Source: Thermodesulfomicrobium sp. WS (GTDB lineage: Bacteria; Desulfobacterota; Desulfovibrionia; Desulfovibrionales; Desulfomicrobiaceae). Taken from it: a DNA stretch of 64,000 bases. A program made the translations under genes and the position numbers. The stretch's first letter is position 1, and every line of letters starts with the position of its first letter. The stretch covers positions 1,860,001 to 1,924,000 of the forward strand of contig NZ_AP027130.1 in NCBI RefSeq assembly GCF_027925145.1, given 5' to 3'. The notes under the pieces were generated by a model that was not told the origin of the DNA, searched no databases, and was given only the letters and a program-made list of their open reading frames with translations. Positions 38,801-47,979 of this stretch are shown here, piece by piece.

Positions 38801-39922
38801 AGAGAGAAAGCGCGTGCGGGCTTCGCTGCGCTGCAGTTGCTCGTTGGCCTCCACCAGGGCCTGACGCTCCCAAGCCAATTGCAAACGGCTCTGATGCAGA
38901 CGCCACACCAAAACGAGCACCACCACCATGCCGGTCGCCCCCACCGCCACGAGCACGGCAAATTCCCGGGACAAGGCCATGAGCACATCGTCCTGCATGA
39001 CCTCGAGCAGATACGCCGAGGTCCGACCACGGGAATCTTGCAAGGGGATCGCCGCCACCGCATAGATGGCTTGCCGCAATCGACTCTCCACCACTGCCGC
39101 GCTCCCGCGCTCCATGGCCGCACGCAGCACGGGGTTTTCCCTTTGGGTCTGCACCGCCTCCCACCACACCGAGCCGGCGACATTCCAGCCTTGCGGCGGC
39201 AAAAGAAAATCCGGCGATAGCGGAGACGGAGCAAAACTCCGCTGCTCTTCAGGCAACACCTGCTCCACGACCTGCTCTCGCCGCACCACCACGCCCACTT
39301 CCCGGCCCGGCCCCATCAACTGGCGCATGCCCTGCAAGAGCGCAGGGAGGGACACCACCACCTCCACCGCTCCCACGAAGGTATCTCCTCGCCACAGGGG
39401 GAAGACGTAGCGCTGCCCCGCCAAGGCCCGGCCGACTTCAAAGGCCTCCAGCATGCGGCGTTCCTTGAGCAGTGCGGTGACGAGCGGACGCGGCACCTGC
39501 GAGAATTCTCCAGAATATTCCGGACGATACATACGCAGAAACGATTCGCCCGAGGCCAGGTGGAATTGGATTTGGCTGGCAAAGCGGTGCCGCAGCTGGT
39601 CGTAATGGGGCGCCATGAGCCGGTAGAGCCTGCCGCGGAGCAGGTCCCGGCCCCGGCCCTCCAAGAGATTGGCTTGCAGCAGCGTATCGAGGACTTGCGG
39701 CTGCGAGAACACCCCCAAAAAGACCTCCTCGGCGGCATGGCGAAAAGAGGCCACTGCAGCGGCGTAGGCCATCTCGAGCACCCGACGCTGCTCCTCGAGG
39801 CGTGCCGCGCGCTTGGTCTGCCACGAATCCGCAAGCGCCAGCACCAAGGCGCCGGCAACGAGCACCGTGACGACCCAGGCCGCATGGCGGTCCAGTATCC
39901 GAAAGAGCCGCCGGGAGATCAC
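35867..39922 (-). CDS. Large hybrid sensor histidine kinase
   Basis: 1351 residues. The order is membrane helix (about 12-32), periplasmic sensor, second helix (about 315-335), coiled coil, two PAS domains with PAC segments, HisKA (FLAAMSHEIRTPMHAVLGM), ATPase (VRDTGVGM, GGTGLGLAI), a first receiver, a second receiver and an Hpt domain (KVHALRGIAGNAGA). The first receiver lacks the acidic pocket and phospho-Asp (VVVLDCRPAI, VVACAEIS) and is a pseudo-receiver. The second is canonical (VAEDNPLNQ, LMDVEMPDMDG, SKPVN). The start overlaps the stop of the PhnD-like gene (ATGA), so the binding protein, kinase and HD-GYP regulator form one coupled operon. Confidence 0.92.
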   Translation of the reverse strand: MISRRLFRILDRHAAWVVTVLVAGALVLALADSWQTKRAARLEEQRRVLEMAYAAAVASFRHAAEEVFLGVFSQPQVLDTLLQANLLEGRGRDLLRGRLYRLMAPHYDQLRHRFASQIQFHLASGESFLRMYRPEYSGEFSQVPRPLVTALLKERRMLEAFEVGRALAGQRYVFPLWRGDTFVGAVEVVVSLPALLQGMRQLMGPGREVGVVVRREQVVEQVLPEEQRSFAPSPLSPDFLLPPQGWNVAGSVWWEAVQTQRENPVLRAAMERGSAAVVESRLRQAIYAVAAIPLQDSRGRTSAYLLEVMQDDVLMALSREFAVLVAVGATGMVVVLVLVWRLHQSRLQLAWERQALVEANEQLQRSEARTRFLSAAAEQSPVAIVVTDTTGTVLFANAACTRMTGYAASELVGHDVFRLHSGYSEENVTAMRAALAQGRPWSGELSYRFEDGTVFWGQVMVSPVRDDTGRVTHFVSVHEDISARKKMEAELRQSVEFQQALLESLPVGIVVVDAATQEVERINGEAERLLGMSAGAIIGHKCSQSICPGAHGQCPVSGEGSFERSFRCPDGTERDLLHSVRRISVHGEEKFLECLVDISERKAAERALADANHKLRVAMERARSLAEAAEAASQAKGRFLAAMSHEIRTPMHAVLGMLHLALQTSLSPKQRDYLEKAQGAAQALLGLLNDILDFSKIEAGKLTLERSSVAVFDVLENVATVVGERLRGKDVELIVAVEPSVPWTLVADGLRLSQILVNLAGNAAKFTEQGEIEIRMRAEPRGDDGWWLRMVVRDTGVGMRPEDLARVLEPFAQADASTARRYGGTGLGLAITAELVRLMGGSIHLESQLGEGTRVHVILQCDRDVADAAIPVPPQLAGGTVVVLDCRPAIRAAVALAVEFLGLRPVAAASAQEAREALSEPAAAVVACAEISASEAQAAAALLRPGGRFVALVSSGQDAPLWPQVAVDAVLERPVLPPRLLSALLGEAAAPRPQAAGAWRAQGTVLVAEDNPLNQQIIQGILEGAGLSVQVVDTGTAAVEAALQRPFDVVLMDVEMPDMDGLEATRRIHARAPHLPVVAMTAYALAEERQRMQAAGMVDHVSKPVNIAHLFEVLGRFVPVQRQERPEEVTPAQPTGLAFLRSRPGWKVDEAVERMGGDTEAYVRLLGDMVEAYRDLDTEVRALVERGELDAARAKVHALRGIAGNAGAAALYAAASKVEEDLRSGSWNADVDESLRQALATFVHEVRCALGEKEGAAAAPCASACGVRDPAQALEQLAVAVEARRPRPARQLWEQLRGCFRPEAEAVIPEMDRCLAEYAFDRARELVDQLRNMVMQHEESGHGAADHPGRG

Positions 39923-40764
39923 AACCCCTCCCAGGGGATGGCCTTCACTTCTTCCTTGAGGCGGCGCACCGCATCGAAATCACTATCCTTGGCAGGAACG
40001 ACCCCAAAGCCCACTTTTTCTCCCCAAGCAAGGCGACCTTCCCGGGCCTGGGCATCGGCCTGCTCCAGAAAGCGCACCAGCGCCTGGCGCTTTTGCGCCG
40101 AGACCGTAACGGCGTTGGCCACCAGGGCAAATCCGGGCAACGGCTCGGACTCTGCGCGAATTTGCAAACCAAGCTTCATGAATTTACGGACAATGGCCGT
40201 CTTGGCGCCCGCGAGATGGGCCGTTCCCCGCACCACGGCCATGAGGGCGTCCGGATGCGTGCCCGCGTAAAAAAACTGGTTTTGCGCAAGGTTGGATCCG
40301 TGGCGGCGAAGGAGGAGGTCCGTCACCAGAAACCCGCAGGTGGACAGCGGCTGGGTCAGGGCGACGCGCCGATCCCGCAGATCGGAAAGCCGCGGGACTT
40401 CATCCAGCATGCTCACCAAGGCGCAGGTATAGAAAGGCTCCCCCGAAGCCTCCCGAAAGATCCCCAAGGGCTCGGCCCCAGGGAAGGTGGCGCGAAGCTC
40501 CACATACGGCAGCGGCCCCAAGTAGGCGAGATCGATGTGGCCCAAGCGGAATTGCTCCACAAGCTCACCGTAATCGGCCACATACACCATCGTTACCGCA
40601 ATGCCCAAGGCGCGGGACATGTCCTCCACCATCGGGCGGAATTGCGTTTCCAGCACCTCCCGAGACTCCATGGGCAGCGGCGCAAAACGCAACTCCTCGG
40701 CTCGGACGCCAACGCCCAAACCGAGGAGCAGCACAAGGAGGAAGCATATTCGGCGCACACCCAT
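39919..40764 (-). CDS. PhnD-like periplasmic substrate-binding protein linked to a kinase
   Basis: 281 residues with a signal peptide (VRRICFLLVLLLGLGVGVRA). It has the fold of phosphate/phosphonate-type binding proteins, with FAPLPMESREVLETQFRPMV, YVADYGELVEQFRLGHIDLA, YLGPLPYVELRA and HPDALMAVVRGTAHLAGAKT. There is no ABC permease or ATPase next to it; it is followed directly by the hybrid kinase with overlapping start and stop. It therefore probably serves as the ligand-detecting part of the sensor and not in uptake. The ligand is unknown: PhnD-like proteins of sensor systems bind diverse anions. Confidence 0.87.
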   Translation of the reverse strand: MGVRRICFLLVLLLGLGVGVRAEELRFAPLPMESREVLETQFRPMVEDMSRALGIAVTMVYVADYGELVEQFRLGHIDLAYLGPLPYVELRATFPGAEPLGIFREASGEPFYTCALVSMLDEVPRLSDLRDRRVALTQPLSTCGFLVTDLLLRRHGSNLAQNQFFYAGTHPDALMAVVRGTAHLAGAKTAIVRKFMKLGLQIRAESEPLPGFALVANAVTVSAQKRQALVRFLEQADAQAREGRLAWGEKVGFGVVPAKDSDFDAVRRLKEEVKAIPWEGL

Positions 40765-40893
40765 GCCGAGACCTTAGCAGGGCCGGCGAGGGCCTTCAAG
40801 GGAAAAGCGCTCCACCAAGACTTCACCCAAGCTACGTTCCGATCGCACCCCAGCTCGGTCTGTGGGCAGCGGCGGCCCGCCTCCTCGAGGTGC

Positions 40894-41772
40894 CTAATCC
40901 GAGGTAATTTCCGTGCCCACTCCAGCCTGGGTGAACATCTCGAGAAGCACCACGTTGGGCACCCGGCCATCGACGATGTGCGCCTTTTCCACCCCAAATT
41001 CCAGGGCCTCCAGGCAACACTTGAGCTTGGGGATCATGCCGCCGGACGCCGTGCCGTCGCCCAGGGCGGTCACGGCCTCTCGCCGGGTCATGGACGAGAT
41101 GAGTTCCCCGCGCAGATCGAGCACACCGGCCACGTCCGTCAGCAGGATGAGCTTCTTGGCCCCCATGGCCACCGCCACCGCCGCGGCCACGGCGTCGGCG
41201 TTGATATTGTAGGTCTCGCCAGCGTCGTCGACGCCCACCGGCGCCACCACCGGGATGAATCCGCCCTCCAAGAGGGAACGCAGCAAACTCGCCTCGACGC
41301 CCACCACTTCCCCCACCTTGCCGAGGTCGATGATCTCCGGCGGGGCGTCGGCACGCTCCACGGCCATTTCCAGCTTTTGCGCCCGGATGAGGCGGCCATC
41401 CTTGCCCGACAGCCCCACGGCGCGGCCACCGGCCAAATTGATGAGGTTGACGATCTCCTTGTTGACCTTGCCCACGAGCACCATCTCCACCACATCCATG
41501 GTGGCGGCATCCGTCACCCGCAGCCCTTGGCGAAACTCACTCTCAATCCCCAGCCGCGCAAGCATTTGGCCGATCTGCGGCCCGCCGCCGTGCACGATCA
41601 CCGGGTGCACGCCAATATAGCGCAAAAGCACCACCGACTCTGCAAAACTTTGCCGCAACGCGGCGTCCTTCATGGCATGGCCGCCATATTTGATGACCAC
41701 GGTCTTGCCCGAAAAATGCCGGATATAGGGCAGGGCTTCCACCAAAATCGATGCTTTGGTCGCTGCGTCCAC
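40894..41772 (-). CDS. argB: Acetylglutamate kinase
   Basis: 292 residues, complete. It phosphorylates N-acetyl-L-glutamate in arginine synthesis. Motifs are [12 protein letters not shown] near the N-terminus, [11 protein letters not shown], the [12 protein letters not shown] segment and [13 protein letters not shown] chose the GTG at 41770-41772, because AAGGAG lies eight bases before it; a GTG three codons upstream directly abuts that site and would give 295 residues. It follows hslU with a gap of only about a dozen bases, so it is probably part of the hslVU transcript. Confidence 0.94.
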   Translation of the reverse strand: MDAATKASILVEALPYIRHFSGKTVVIKYGGHAMKDAALRQSFAESVVLLRYIGVHPVIVHGGGPQIGQMLARLGIESEFRQGLRVTDAATMDVVEMVLVGKVNKEIVNLINLAGGRAVGLSGKDGRLIRAQKLEMAVERADAPPEIIDLGKVGEVVGVEASLLRSLLEGGFIPVVAPVGVDDAGETYNINADAVAAAVAVAMGAKKLILLTDVAGVLDLRGELISSMTRREAVTALGDGTASGGMIPKLKCCLEALEFGVEKAHIVDGRVPNVVLLEMFTQAGVGTEITSD

Positions 41773-41784
41773 GAATTCCACTCC

Positions 41785-43134
41785 TTAGAGGATATACCGC
41801 GACAAGTCGCGCTGCTGGCAGATATTTTTGAGCCGTTCTTCCACATACGAGCGGTCCACGACCACATGTTCGCCGTGGCGCTCCGGTGCCTCGAAGGACA
41901 CTTGAGCCACGATGGTCTCCATGATGGTGTAGAGCCGACGCGCACCGATGTTTTCCGTCTCTTCGTTGATGCGTTGGGCGAACTCCGCCATGGCGTGGAG
42001 GGCATCGTCGGTAAACTCCAAATGCACGCCTTCGGTGGCCAGAAGCGCACAATACTGTTTGGTCAGGGCGTTTTGGGGCTCCGAGAGAATGCGGTAGAAA
42101 TCGTCCTTGGTCAGCGGCGAGAGCTCCACCCGCAACGGGAAGCGCCCCTGGAGCTCGGGCACCAGGTCCGAAGGCTTGGAGAGATGGAACGCCCCTGCCG
42201 CGATGAAGAGGATGTGATCGGTGCGCACCATGCCGTATTTGGTGGACACGGTGCACCCTTCGACGATGGGCAGAAGGTCGCGCTGCACGCCTTCCCGAGA
42301 CACATCGCCGCGGCTCCTCGATTCCCCGCCGCCGCAGATCTTGTCGATCTCGTCGAGAAAAACGATGCCCGACTCCTGCACCCGTTCCCGGGCAAGCTCA
42401 TAGACCTTGTCCATATCGATGAGGCGGTCGCATTCGGCATGCACCAGCATCTCGTAGGCCTGCCGCACCCGCATCTTCTTCGTCTTCTTGCGCTTGGGGA
42501 ACATCTTGGAGAGCATGTCCTGCATGTGCATTTCCATGCCTTCCATGCCGGGGAGGGACATCACCTGCACGTTGGTGGCAGCCTCCACTTCCAGCTCCAC
42601 CAGGCGGTCGTCCAGTTTGCCGGCCCGCCACAATTCCCGCAGCTTCTCCCGCGTGGACGAAGCCACCTGGGAGTCCGGACCGATGTAGTCCACGCCCGCA
42701 CTCTCCAACGGCCGGGAGGGCAGCAAGGCGTCCAAGAGCCGCTCCTCGGCCGCGGCCTCGGCACGGCTGCGCACCACGGCTTCCTCTTCCTCACGCACCA
42801 AGGCCACGCCGATCTCCATGAGGTCGCGGATAATGGATTCCACGTCCCGACCCACGTAGCCCACTTCTGTAAACTTGGTGGCCTCCACCTTGAGAAACGG
42901 CGAGCCTGCGAGCTTGGCCAAGCGTCGGGCGATCTCGGTCTTGCCCACGCCCGTGGGGCCGATCATGAGGATGTTTTTCGGTGCGATCTCCTCGGCCAGT
43001 TCCGGGTCCAATTGCCGGCGGCGCCAGCGATTGCGCAAGGCAATGGCCACCATGCGTTTGGCGTCGGCCTGACCCACGATGTATTTGTCGAGTTCCGCGA
43101 CGATCTCGCGGGGAGTCAATGGGCTCTGGTTCAT
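41785..43134 (-). CDS. hslU: ATP-dependent protease ATPase subunit HslU
   Basis: 449 residues, full length. It opens with [20 protein letters not shown], has Walker [13 protein letters not shown], Walker [12 protein letters not shown], the family insertion domain, and the C-terminal DLSRYIL tail that docks into HslV. It unfolds substrates and feeds them to HslV. The ATG overlaps the hslV stop. A longer in-frame extension reads through hslV and is not part of the gene. Confidence 0.97.
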   Translation of the reverse strand: MNQSPLTPREIVAELDKYIVGQADAKRMVAIALRNRWRRRQLDPELAEEIAPKNILMIGPTGVGKTEIARRLAKLAGSPFLKVEATKFTEVGYVGRDVESIIRDLMEIGVALVREEEEAVVRSRAEAAAEERLLDALLPSRPLESAGVDYIGPDSQVASSTREKLRELWRAGKLDDRLVELEVEAATNVQVMSLPGMEGMEMHMQDMLSKMFPKRKKTKKMRVRQAYEMLVHAECDRLIDMDKVYELARERVQESGIVFLDEIDKICGGGESRSRGDVSREGVQRDLLPIVEGCTVSTKYGMVRTDHILFIAAGAFHLSKPSDLVPELQGRFPLRVELSPLTKDDFYRILSEPQNALTKQYCALLATEGVHLEFTDDALHAMAEFAQRINEETENIGARRLYTIMETIVAQVSFEAPERHGEHVVVDRSYVEERLKNICQQRDLSRYIL

Positions 43135-43697
43135 GTATCGCCTCGGCGCAACGTTTCCACGACCACATGATCGTTGGTATAGACACAGATCTCCGCAGCC
43201 ACGGCCATGGCCGCCCGCACCACATCCGCTGCAGGCAGGTCCGCATGACGGCGTAAGGCCCGGGCCGCGGCCAGGGCGAATCCTCCGCCCGAACCAATGG
43301 CCGCCACACCGTCGTCCGGCTCGATGACATCGCCCTGACCGCTGAGCACCAAGAGCGTGTCCACATCCGCCACCAGGAGCATGGCCTCCAGACGGCGCAA
43401 ATAGCGATCGCTGCGCCACAGCTTGGCCAGTTCCACGCTGGCGCGCGTCAGATTGCCGCCGAACTCTTCGAGTTTGCCTTCAAATTTTTCCACCAAGGTG
43501 AGGGCGTCGGCCGTGGACCCGGCAAACCCACACAGCACCCGGTCGCGAAACAGCCGCCGCACCTTCCGGGCCCCGTGTTTTACCGCCATGGTGCCGCCCA
43601 AGGTGATCTGGCCGTCACCGGCCATGGCCACCCCCTGGGCGTCGCGCACCGCCACGATGGTCGTCCCGTGCAGGGCAGATCGTCCGTTGTTCTCCAT
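43131..43697 (-). CDS. hslV: ATP-dependent protease proteolytic subunit HslV
   Basis: 188 residues. The short propeptide ends at HG, exposing the N-terminal threonine of TTIVAVR (about residue 12), the catalytic nucleophile. GDGQITLG, the later GFAGSTADA and [16 protein letters not shown] are typical. Twelve subunits form the core that is capped by HslU. It starts directly after the shikimate kinase stop. Confidence 0.96.
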   Translation of the reverse strand: MENNGRSALHGTTIVAVRDAQGVAMAGDGQITLGGTMAVKHGARKVRRLFRDRVLCGFAGSTADALTLVEKFEGKLEEFGGNLTRASVELAKLWRSDRYLRRLEAMLLVADVDTLLVLSGQGDVIEPDDGVAAIGSGGGFALAAARALRRHADLPAADVVRAAMAVAAEICVYTNDHVVVETLRRGDT

Positions 43698-44345
43698 TTA
43701 CCACCGCTCCAAAAGTCGTTCCCGTTCCTCTCCATCCCACTCCGCCAGGCCCAAGGCCACCAGGGCGTCCTCCACCAATTGCTCCGGACTGCGGCAGGCT
43801 TGGAGCATATGATCCATCACCGCCATGTACAGGGGTTCGCGTTCCCGCAGACAGGCCACGAGTTCCTCCTCCAGGGGGAGGTCACTCAAGGCAGGGCGGC
43901 GCGCATCCGGCCCGTGGCCAAGCCGCGCAACAAGCAGCGGGATGTCTGCCGCCAGGTACAGCACCACCGCCTGCCGGCCCCACAGGGCACGATTTTTTTC
44001 CGACAGCACGGCCCCGCCCCCCGTGGCCACCACCTTGCCCGGCAGACCGCAGGCGTGCTCCACCGCGGCCTCTTCCGCAGCGCGGAACGCCGGCCATCCG
44101 TGCGCAGCCACGAAATCAGCGATGGACACCCCGAGATCCGCTTCCACCAGGTCGTCGGTATCCACGAACGGGCAGGCAAGACGCTCGGCAAGCAGACGGC
44201 CCACCGTGGTCTTGCCGCTGGCGCGAAGTCCCACCAGCACGATGTTCTTGCGCTCCAACGAAAACGGCTCCCGCCGAAACTGGCCGGGCCGAAAGGTCAT
44301 GGTGGCATCCGCTTCCGCCACTTCCACTTTTTTCTTGATGAACAT
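43698..44345 (-). CDS. Shikimate kinase
   Basis: 215 residues. The core begins near residue 33 with NIVLVGLRASGKTTVGR (P-loop), then PFVDTDDLVE, the shikimate-binding GGGAVL and the lid segment around DARRPALSDLP. It phosphorylates shikimate in the aromatic amino acid pathway. An N-terminal extension of about 30 residues precedes the core. The ATG at 44343-44345 follows GGAGGAGCT; the frame is open a further ten codons. It heads the operon aro kinase-hslV-hslU-argB. Confidence 0.87.
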   Translation of the reverse strand: MFIKKKVEVAEADATMTFRPGQFRREPFSLERKNIVLVGLRASGKTTVGRLLAERLACPFVDTDDLVEADLGVSIADFVAAHGWPAFRAAEEAAVEHACGLPGKVVATGGGAVLSEKNRALWGRQAVVLYLAADIPLLVARLGHGPDARRPALSDLPLEEELVACLREREPLYMAVMDHMLQACRSPEQLVEDALVALGLAEWDGEERERLLERW

Positions 44346-44534
44346 AGCTCCTCCATCCCGAGGCCAGCGCCCCAAGCGTATTGTGCATCCATAGGTCCTC
44401 GCCGCTGGCGGGGCAAGGGGGCCGTCACCGCGCCGCCGGACGCGTTGCGGCCTTTCTTGACGCCTCCAGGCTTTTTCCGTAGCCCGAGGCCCTTAGGCCA
44501 TACGGCCGCACGTTGTTTTTTCCGGAGTACTTCC

Positions 44535-46040
44535 TTGAATACCGAGACTTCCTCCATAGCCACCGAAGCCCAAATTCTTCGCCACCGCAAAGAAAAGGCC
44601 AAGTTTTTGCGCGACGCCGGCATCGCCCTGTATCCCAACGATTTCCGGCGCACCCACCTGGTGGCGGACATCCTCGCCGCCCATGGCGAGGAAGACGCCG
44701 CCGCCCTGGAGGCCGCTTCGAATCCCGTGACCGTGGCCGGCCGCATCATGGCCCTGCGCTCCTTCGGAAAGGCCACGTTCTTCCACATTCAGGACGTCAG
44801 CGGCCGCATCCAGGTCTATGCCCAGCGCGACGATCTTGGGGCCGATGCATACAATATCTTCAAAAAATTCGAGATCGGGGACATCGTCGGCATCCACGGC
44901 ACCCTCTTTCGCACCAAGACCGGCGAGCTCACCATCAAGGCGGCCTGGGTGCGGCTCGTCACCAAATCCATGCGGCCGCTGCCGGAGAAATTCCACGGTC
45001 TCAAGGACGTGGAGCTGCGCTACCGCCAGCGCTACGTGGACCTCATGGTCAACGAACGCTCCCGCGAGATCTTCCGCAAGCGCACGGCCATCATCCAGTT
45101 CATCCGCAACTTTCTCAATGCGCGGGGCTTCCTGGAAGTGGAAACGCCCATGATGCAGCCCATCCCTGGCGGCGCGGCGGCCAAGCCGTTCATCACCCAC
45201 CACAACGCCCTGGACATGGACCTGTATCTACGCATCGCCCCAGAGCTCTATCTCAAGCGGCTCTTGGTGGGCGGGTTCGAACGGGTGTACGAAATCAACC
45301 GCAATTTCCGCAACGAGGGCATCGACACCAAGCATAACCCCGAATTCACCATGATCGAGTTCTACTGGGCCTACGCCACCTACGAGGACCTCATGGACCT
45401 CACGGAGGAGCTCTTCGCCTCTCTGGCCCAGGCCGTCACCGGCTCGACGACGGTCACCTACCAAGGCCACGCCATCGATCTGGCCCGTGGGTGGACGCGG
45501 CTGTCGTTTCACGAGTCCTTGGAACGCATCGGCAAGGTGGCGCCGGAGACCTTTCTCGACCCCCAGCGCTGCCGGGAATTCGTCCTGCGCCTGGGAGAGC
45601 CCGTGGGCAAAGAGGAAAAACTCGGGAAGCTCCAGGCCAAGATCTTCGACAACCTCGTGGAGCCCAACCTCATCCAGCCCCATTTCATCTATGGCTATCC
45701 CACGGACATCTCGCCCCTTTCGCGCAAGAACGACGCCAATCCCGACATCACGGACCGCTTCGAGCTCTTCATCTGCGGCCAGGAGATGGCCAATGCCTTC
45801 TCCGAGCTCAACGACCCCGTGGACCAGCGGGAGCGCTTCGAAGAGCAGGTGCGCGAGCGCGCCCAGGGCGATGACGAGGCCCATGTCATGGATGAAGACT
45901 ACATCCGCGCCCTGGAATACGGCATGCCTCCGGCCGCAGGCCAGGGCATTGGCATTGATCGCTTGGTGATGCTGCTCACGGATTCCCCGTCCATCCGCGA
46001 GGTCATCCTGTTTCCGCTGCTGCGCCCCGAAGCCTCCTGA
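44535..46040 (+). CDS. lysS: Lysyl-tRNA synthetase, class II
   Basis: 501 residues, full length. Residues 50-160 form the OB-fold anticodon domain (VAGRIMALRSFGKATFFHIQ). The class II core has motif 1 (FLEVETPMMQPIPGG), motif 2 (YEINRNFRNEGIDTKHNPEF) and motif 3 (GQGIGIDRLVMLL). No ATG lies near the expected N-terminus; the TTG at 44535, seven bases after GGAG, is the best start. It is followed after 12 bp by the lol genes and may be the first gene of the envelope cluster. Confidence 0.95.
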   Translation: MNTETSSIATEAQILRHRKEKAKFLRDAGIALYPNDFRRTHLVADILAAHGEEDAAALEAASNPVTVAGRIMALRSFGKATFFHIQDVSGRIQVYAQRDDLGADAYNIFKKFEIGDIVGIHGTLFRTKTGELTIKAAWVRLVTKSMRPLPEKFHGLKDVELRYRQRYVDLMVNERSREIFRKRTAIIQFIRNFLNARGFLEVETPMMQPIPGGAAAKPFITHHNALDMDLYLRIAPELYLKRLLVGGFERVYEINRNFRNEGIDTKHNPEFTMIEFYWAYATYEDLMDLTEELFASLAQAVTGSTTVTYQGHAIDLARGWTRLSFHESLERIGKVAPETFLDPQRCREFVLRLGEPVGKEEKLGKLQAKIFDNLVEPNLIQPHFIYGYPTDISPLSRKNDANPDITDRFELFICGQEMANAFSELNDPVDQRERFEEQVRERAQGDDEAHVMDEDYIRALEYGMPPAAGQGIGIDRLVMLLTDSPSIREVILFPLLRPEAS

Positions 46041-46052
46041 CCTGGAGCCCCT

Positions 46053-47306
46053 GTGTCCGCCCTCTTTTCGCGCCTCGGTTTCGAAACCTTCGTGGCCGTG
46101 CGCTACCTCGTGGCCAAGCGCCAGCAGACGTTCATCTCGGTCATCTCGGTGGTGTCCGTGGCAGGGGTCGCCCTGGGCGTCGCTGCCCTCATCGTGGTGC
46201 TTGGGGTGATGAACGGCTTTGGCACCAACCTGCGGCAGAAGATCCTCGGGCTCAACGCCCACATGCTCGTGCTCTCCGCCGACGGTCTCGTGGAAGACTA
46301 CCAGCCGTTGGTCCACAAGGCGACGCACGTGCCCGGCGTGGTAGGGGCAACGCCCTTTCTCTACGCCGAGGCCATGATTTCCAGCCCCACCGGCGGCGTC
46401 AAAGGCGTGGTGGTCCGTGGCATCGACCCCGCCACCGCGGGCACGGTGCTCTCCGTGGAGCGGGACATGATGACCGGCAGCCTTGCCGGTCTCTCCCAGC
46501 GCACCCCGCACCCGGGCATCGTCCTCGGCAAGGAACTGGCCGCCCGGCTCGGCGTCGGCCTCGGCAGTACGGTGCAGGTGCTCGCGCCCAGCGGCAAGCG
46601 CTCCGTGGCGGGGTTCACCCCCAAGATCGTCTCCTTCACCGTGGCCGGGATCTTCGCCTCAGGCCTTTACGAGTACGACTCCTCCCTGGTGTTCGTGGCC
46701 ATCCCACAAGCCCAGGCCCTCCTGGGGCTGGAGAGCGACGCCGTCACCGGGCTCGAACTCAAGGTGGCGGACATCAACAGCGTGGAGGGCCTTGCCCCCC
46801 ATGTGGCGCAATCCCTGGGCGGCGCACCATTGTACGTCCGCCATTGGATCGAAATGAATCAGAGCCTTTTTGCCGCCCTGAAGCTGGAAAAGACGGCCAT
46901 GGCGGTGATCCTCGTCATGATCGTGCTCGTCGGCTCCTTTTCCATCGTCACCACCTTGGTGATGATGGTCATGGAAAAGACCAAGGACATCGCCGTGCTC
47001 ATGGCCATGGGCGCTACCCGAACGCAGATTCGCCGCATCTTCGTCATCCAAGGGCTCATCATCGGCTGCATCGGCACGACCCTGGGCTTTGCCCTGGGCC
47101 TTGGCGTATGCGGCCTGCTGTCCCGGTACCAGTTCATCAAGCTCCCTGCCGACGTCTACTACCTCGATCATCTCCCGGTGGAGCTCCAGGCCCTGGATCT
47201 CACCGCCATTGGGGTGTGCGCCATGCTGCTCTGCTTTCTGGCCACGCTGCACCCCTCGCGACAGGCCGCCCGCCTCAATCCCACGGAGGCCTTGCGCCAT
47301 GAGTGA
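46053..47306 (+). CDS. lolC: Lipoprotein-releasing system permease LolC/LolE
   Basis: 417 residues. It has a membrane helix near residues 22-50 (ISVISVVSVAGVALGVAALI), a large periplasmic MacB-like domain, and three C-terminal helices (AMAVILVMIVLVGSFSIVTT onward) ending in HPSRQAARLNPTEALRHE. Only one permease gene is present, so it probably acts as a homodimer, the arrangement now called LolF in some lineages. The start is GTG with GGAG upstream. It overlaps lolD by 8 bp. Confidence 0.92.
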   Translation: MSALFSRLGFETFVAVRYLVAKRQQTFISVISVVSVAGVALGVAALIVVLGVMNGFGTNLRQKILGLNAHMLVLSADGLVEDYQPLVHKATHVPGVVGATPFLYAEAMISSPTGGVKGVVVRGIDPATAGTVLSVERDMMTGSLAGLSQRTPHPGIVLGKELAARLGVGLGSTVQVLAPSGKRSVAGFTPKIVSFTVAGIFASGLYEYDSSLVFVAIPQAQALLGLESDAVTGLELKVADINSVEGLAPHVAQSLGGAPLYVRHWIEMNQSLFAALKLEKTAMAVILVMIVLVGSFSIVTTLVMMVMEKTKDIAVLMAMGATRTQIRRIFVIQGLIIGCIGTTLGFALGLGVCGLLSRYQFIKLPADVYYLDHLPVELQALDLTAIGVCAMLLCFLATLHPSRQAARLNPTEALRHE

Positions 47307-47979
47307 GCCGCTCATCCGCCTTGCGCACGTCACCAAGAGCTTTGTTCAGGGCGAGGAGACCATCACCGTGCTGCGGGAGGTCTGCCTGGACATCGAAAAA
47401 GGAGCGTCCGTGGCCATCGTGGGGGCATCGGGCTCCGGCAAGAGCACGCTGCTGCACCTCATCGCCGGGCTCGACACGCCCTCAAGTGGACGGATCCTTT
47501 TCCAAGGCCGCGACATCAGCAAACTCAACGAAATGGAGCGCGCCCGCATGCGCGGGGCGTGCATGGGTTTTGTGTTTCAATTCCATCACCTGCTTCCGGA
47601 GTTCACAACGCTCGAAAATGTGGCTATGCCCGCCCTCATTGCGGGGACTTCCGCGGCCCAGGCCATGGCCCGGGCCAGGGAGTGTCTGGAGGACGTGGGC
47701 CTTGGCCACCGCCTCCACCACCGGGTGACCACCCTCTCCGGTGGAGAACGCCAGCGGGCGGCCATTGCCCGCGCCTTGTTGCAGCGGCCGCAGATCCTGC
47801 TGGCCGACGAGCCCACCGGCAATCTGGACGCCCGCACCGGGGAAAGCATCCACGAGTTGATGCTCCGTCTCAACGCCCAACACGGGATGACCCTCATCGT
47901 GGTCACCCACAACGCCCAACTCGCCGCCAGCATGCGCACACGGTGGGAGTTGCGAGCTGGAGAACTCTATGCCGCGTAA
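47299..47979 (+). CDS. lolD: Lipoprotein-releasing system ATPase LolD
   Basis: 226-residue ABC ATPase. Walker A GASGSGKSTLLH, Q-loop FVFQFHHLLPEF, signature LSGGERQRAAIARAL, Walker B ILLADEPTGNLD and the switch His in VVTHN are all present. The protein powers extraction of lipoproteins from the inner membrane. The ATG lies inside the 3' end of lolC, and its own end overlaps bamA by 11 bp. Confidence 0.96.
   Translation: MSEPLIRLAHVTKSFVQGEETITVLREVCLDIEKGASVAIVGASGSGKSTLLHLIAGLDTPSSGRILFQGRDISKLNEMERARMRGACMGFVFQFHHLLPEFTTLENVAMPALIAGTSAAQAMARARECLEDVGLGHRLHHRVTTLSGGERQRAAIARALLQRPQILLADEPTGNLDARTGESIHELMLRLNAQHGMTLIVVTHNAQLAASMRTRWELRAGELYAA

Noticed and set aside
40093-43170. 1025-residue plus-strand frame opposite argB and hslU
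   Set aside because: Antisense shadow with His/Gly/Arg-rich composition; the minus-strand genes are unambiguous.
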